From assembly GCF_022668875.1 (NCBI RefSeq), contig NZ_JAKGCR010000003.1, positions 124,001 to 188,000 of the forward strand: a stretch of 64,000 bases of DNA, written 5' to 3'. This document shows, one piece after another, positions 62,658 to 64,000 of this stretch (position 1 is its first letter; each line of letters opens with the position of its first letter). A model generated the notes under the pieces. It saw only the letters and a list, made by a program, of their open reading frames with translations. It was not told the DNA's origin and searched no databases. The translations under genes were made by a program, and so were the position numbers. The DNA comes from Domibacillus sp. PGB-M46 (lineage in GTDB: Bacteria; Bacillota; Bacilli; Bacillales; Domibacillaceae).

Positions 62658-64000
62658 ATGGAACGCATCACCTTTCAGACAGTTCATCCGGACACAGCGG
62701 CGGCCGATGCAGGGCAGCAGCTGTCAAACTGCCATTGTATCGTCATTCAAAAAGGCGAAAATTATTATACAATCGAACAGCACGAAGCGGGCCTGCTTCC
62801 AGGCGAGGGCACCATTGGTGAATGGCTGGAGAGAAGCGGCTGGCTTCCATCATCAGCGGTTCAGGCCGAAGGAGAGGGCGATTGGGATTGGCGCCGGCCT
62901 GTCCTTTACGTACGGGACAACGGCATTGACCAGATCGTCACCCCGGCTATGCGGATCCGCCTTTTAACCGGGTATTTTCATACACTGGCCGAAACGATTA
63001 ATGATTCCGTGACGGCAGTTGACAGAGAAGGAACCGTTCTTTTCTGGAATACAACGGCTGAAGAAACGTACGGCATTTCCCGGGAAAAAATTATCGGGCA
63101 AAAAATCGGTGACCATTTCCAGGCCGAGTCGGTTGTACTTAACAGTGTTCTTCAGCATGGCCAGAACATCCGGGGGGAATATCACCGTCCAAATGAGACC
63201 AACCACGTGCTCATTAACGCTTCTCCAGTTGTAGTAGATGGGAATATAGCCGGCGGCATTGCGACCGAGCACGATATTACCAATATGATGAAGCTGAATG
63301 ACGAGCTCGATTCAGCGCTGCCGATGCATATACAGGCGAAAGATCCTTTTTCCTCTATTACGGGCAGTGATCCAAAGCTTGCGGCTTCTCTGGAAGCAGC
63401 GCGAAAAGCAGCGCACGCCAACATGCCGGTTCATTTAACGGGCGAGCCGGGCTCCGGAAAAGAAATGATGGCCCAGGCGATTCATTTCAGCGGCTCCAAA
63501 GCAGCCGAGCCGTTCGTTGCGATGAACTGCAGTGTGGTGCCGGAATCATTGCTTGAAATGGAGCTGTTCGGCTACGGAAACGACAGCCAGACGGGCAAGC
63601 TGAATCAAGCGTGGGGCGGCACATTGTTCATTGGAGACATCGACAAGCTGCCAGCACCGCTTCGGGACCGGCTGTTTGCTTCAACAGAGGACGTCCGGCT
63701 TATTACCGCCTCCAGCAGCCCAGTCGTACTTGACCAAACAATGGCGATCACCATTGACATTCCGCCGCTCCGAAACCGGAAAGAAGATATTCTGCCGCTT
63801 GTTGAAACCTTCTTAAAAGAGTTCAGTGCCAAGTACAACAAACCAATGGATACAATCAGTCCGGATGCAGCGCTTATGCTCACTGAGCACGAATGGCCTG
63901 GCAACGTACGCGAGCTCCGCAATGTCATCGAGCGCTGCGTCCTGCTTGGCGACGGGCCGGTACTCACCAAAAAGCACTTGCCGGAGGATATGGCCCGCCC
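62658..64000 (+). CDS. PAS/AAA+ enhancer-binding-protein-like regulator with degenerate ATPase (partial)
   Basis: The first 447 residues of a regulator cut by the window end. Residues about 115-215 form a PAS domain (TINDSVTAVDREGTVLFWNT; YGISREKIIGQKIGDHFQAE), followed by an AAA+ domain like that of sigma-54 activators: Walker A GEPGSGKE at 262-269, MELFGY at about 301-306, WPGNVREL at 413-420. The GAFTGA loop that touches sigma-54 is absent (GYGNDSQTGKLNQAWGG instead), Walker B reads FIGDI in place of FLDEI, and the segment FREDLYYRLNV before PPLRNRKEDI is missing. It probably regulates the put/gdh genes, but not by normal sigma-54 activation. Confidence 0.82.
   Translation, partial: MERITFQTVHPDTAAADAGQQLSNCHCIVIQKGENYYTIEQHEAGLLPGEGTIGEWLERSGWLPSSAVQAEGEGDWDWRRPVLYVRDNGIDQIVTPAMRIRLLTGYFHTLAETINDSVTAVDREGTVLFWNTTAEETYGISREKIIGQKIGDHFQAESVVLNSVLQHGQNIRGEYHRPNETNHVLINASPVVVDGNIAGGIATEHDITNMMKLNDELDSALPMHIQAKDPFSSITGSDPKLAASLEAARKAAHANMPVHLTGEPGSGKEMMAQAIHFSGSKAAEPFVAMNCSVVPESLLEMELFGYGNDSQTGKLNQAWGGTLFIGDIDKLPAPLRDRLFASTEDVRLITASSSPVVLDQTMAITIDIPPLRNRKEDILPLVETFLKEFSAKYNKPMDTISPDAALMLTEHEWPGNVRELRNVIERCVLLGDGPVLTKKHLPEDMAR

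Overview
The window reads as a chromosomal segment of a Bacillaceae-type Firmicute. The evidence is strong GGAGG-type ribosome binding sites, frequent TTG and GTG starts, Rho-independent terminators after most operons, and gene families typical of Bacillus relatives (YesL/M/N, RpiR regulators, HPr with the Ser46 regulatory site, DUF3231, TnrA/GlnR-like boxes). I cannot name the genus. I see no rRNA, tRNA, CRISPR array, prophage or intact transposase.

Region 1 (1-20.3 kb) is a pectin / rhamnogalacturonan and galacturonate catabolic island. It begins inside kduD and continues with kdgK and kdgA (2-keto-3-deoxygluconate to pyruvate and glyceraldehyde-3-phosphate) and a sugar isomerase-like gene. 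Next come a YesL protein, a YesM/YesN two-component pair, a carbohydrate ABC importer, and cytoplasmic enzymes: a rhamnogalacturonan acetylesterase, a GH42 beta-galactosidase, a GH4 LplD-like alpha-galacturonidase and a GH105 unsaturated galacturonyl hydrolase. A LacI-family regulator is divergent from uxaC-uxaB-uxaA, with a perfect 22-bp operator between them. The products of the two branches meet at KDG.

Region 2 (20.4-28.9 kb) holds a DUF3231 protein, an RpiR regulator, a divergent MurQ-like protein whose sugar-phosphate loop is lost, an orphan HPr gene, a Cof-type phosphatase, and a MurNAc recycling operon (murQ-murR-murP-mupG). A small HesB-like protein follows.

Region 3 (28.9-40.2 kb) is a nitrogen unit: the urea ABC transporter urtABCDE and the urease operon ureABCEFGD. 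Each is preceded by a TnrA/GlnR-like box placed about 50 bp upstream of a predicted start point. The operon ends in a decayed nickel-transporter gene, followed by an mtlD remnant.

Region 4 (40.3-56.7 kb) is a mosaic of single genes: SulP, UspA, AlkD-like, bile-acid symporter family, GNAT, a solitary PduL, YihY, a DsbA/FrnE-like protein, a phosphoesterase, an auxin-efflux-type carrier, a SatP-type acetate carrier, a split ThrE exporter, an EamA carrier, an FhuF-like reductase and a 50-residue Cys/Lys-rich peptide. It also contains two further decaying genes (DHFR-like and FAD oxidoreductase) and two copies of a terminator-nested repeat, both between convergent genes.

Region 5 (56.8-64 kb) is a proline/glutamate catabolic cluster: proline dehydrogenase, P5C dehydrogenase, PutP and glutamate dehydrogenase. 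It ends with a broken aromatic-acid-exporter remnant and the start of a bacterial-enhancer-binding-protein-like regulator whose AAA+ motor has lost the GAFTGA loop and the usual Walker B residues.
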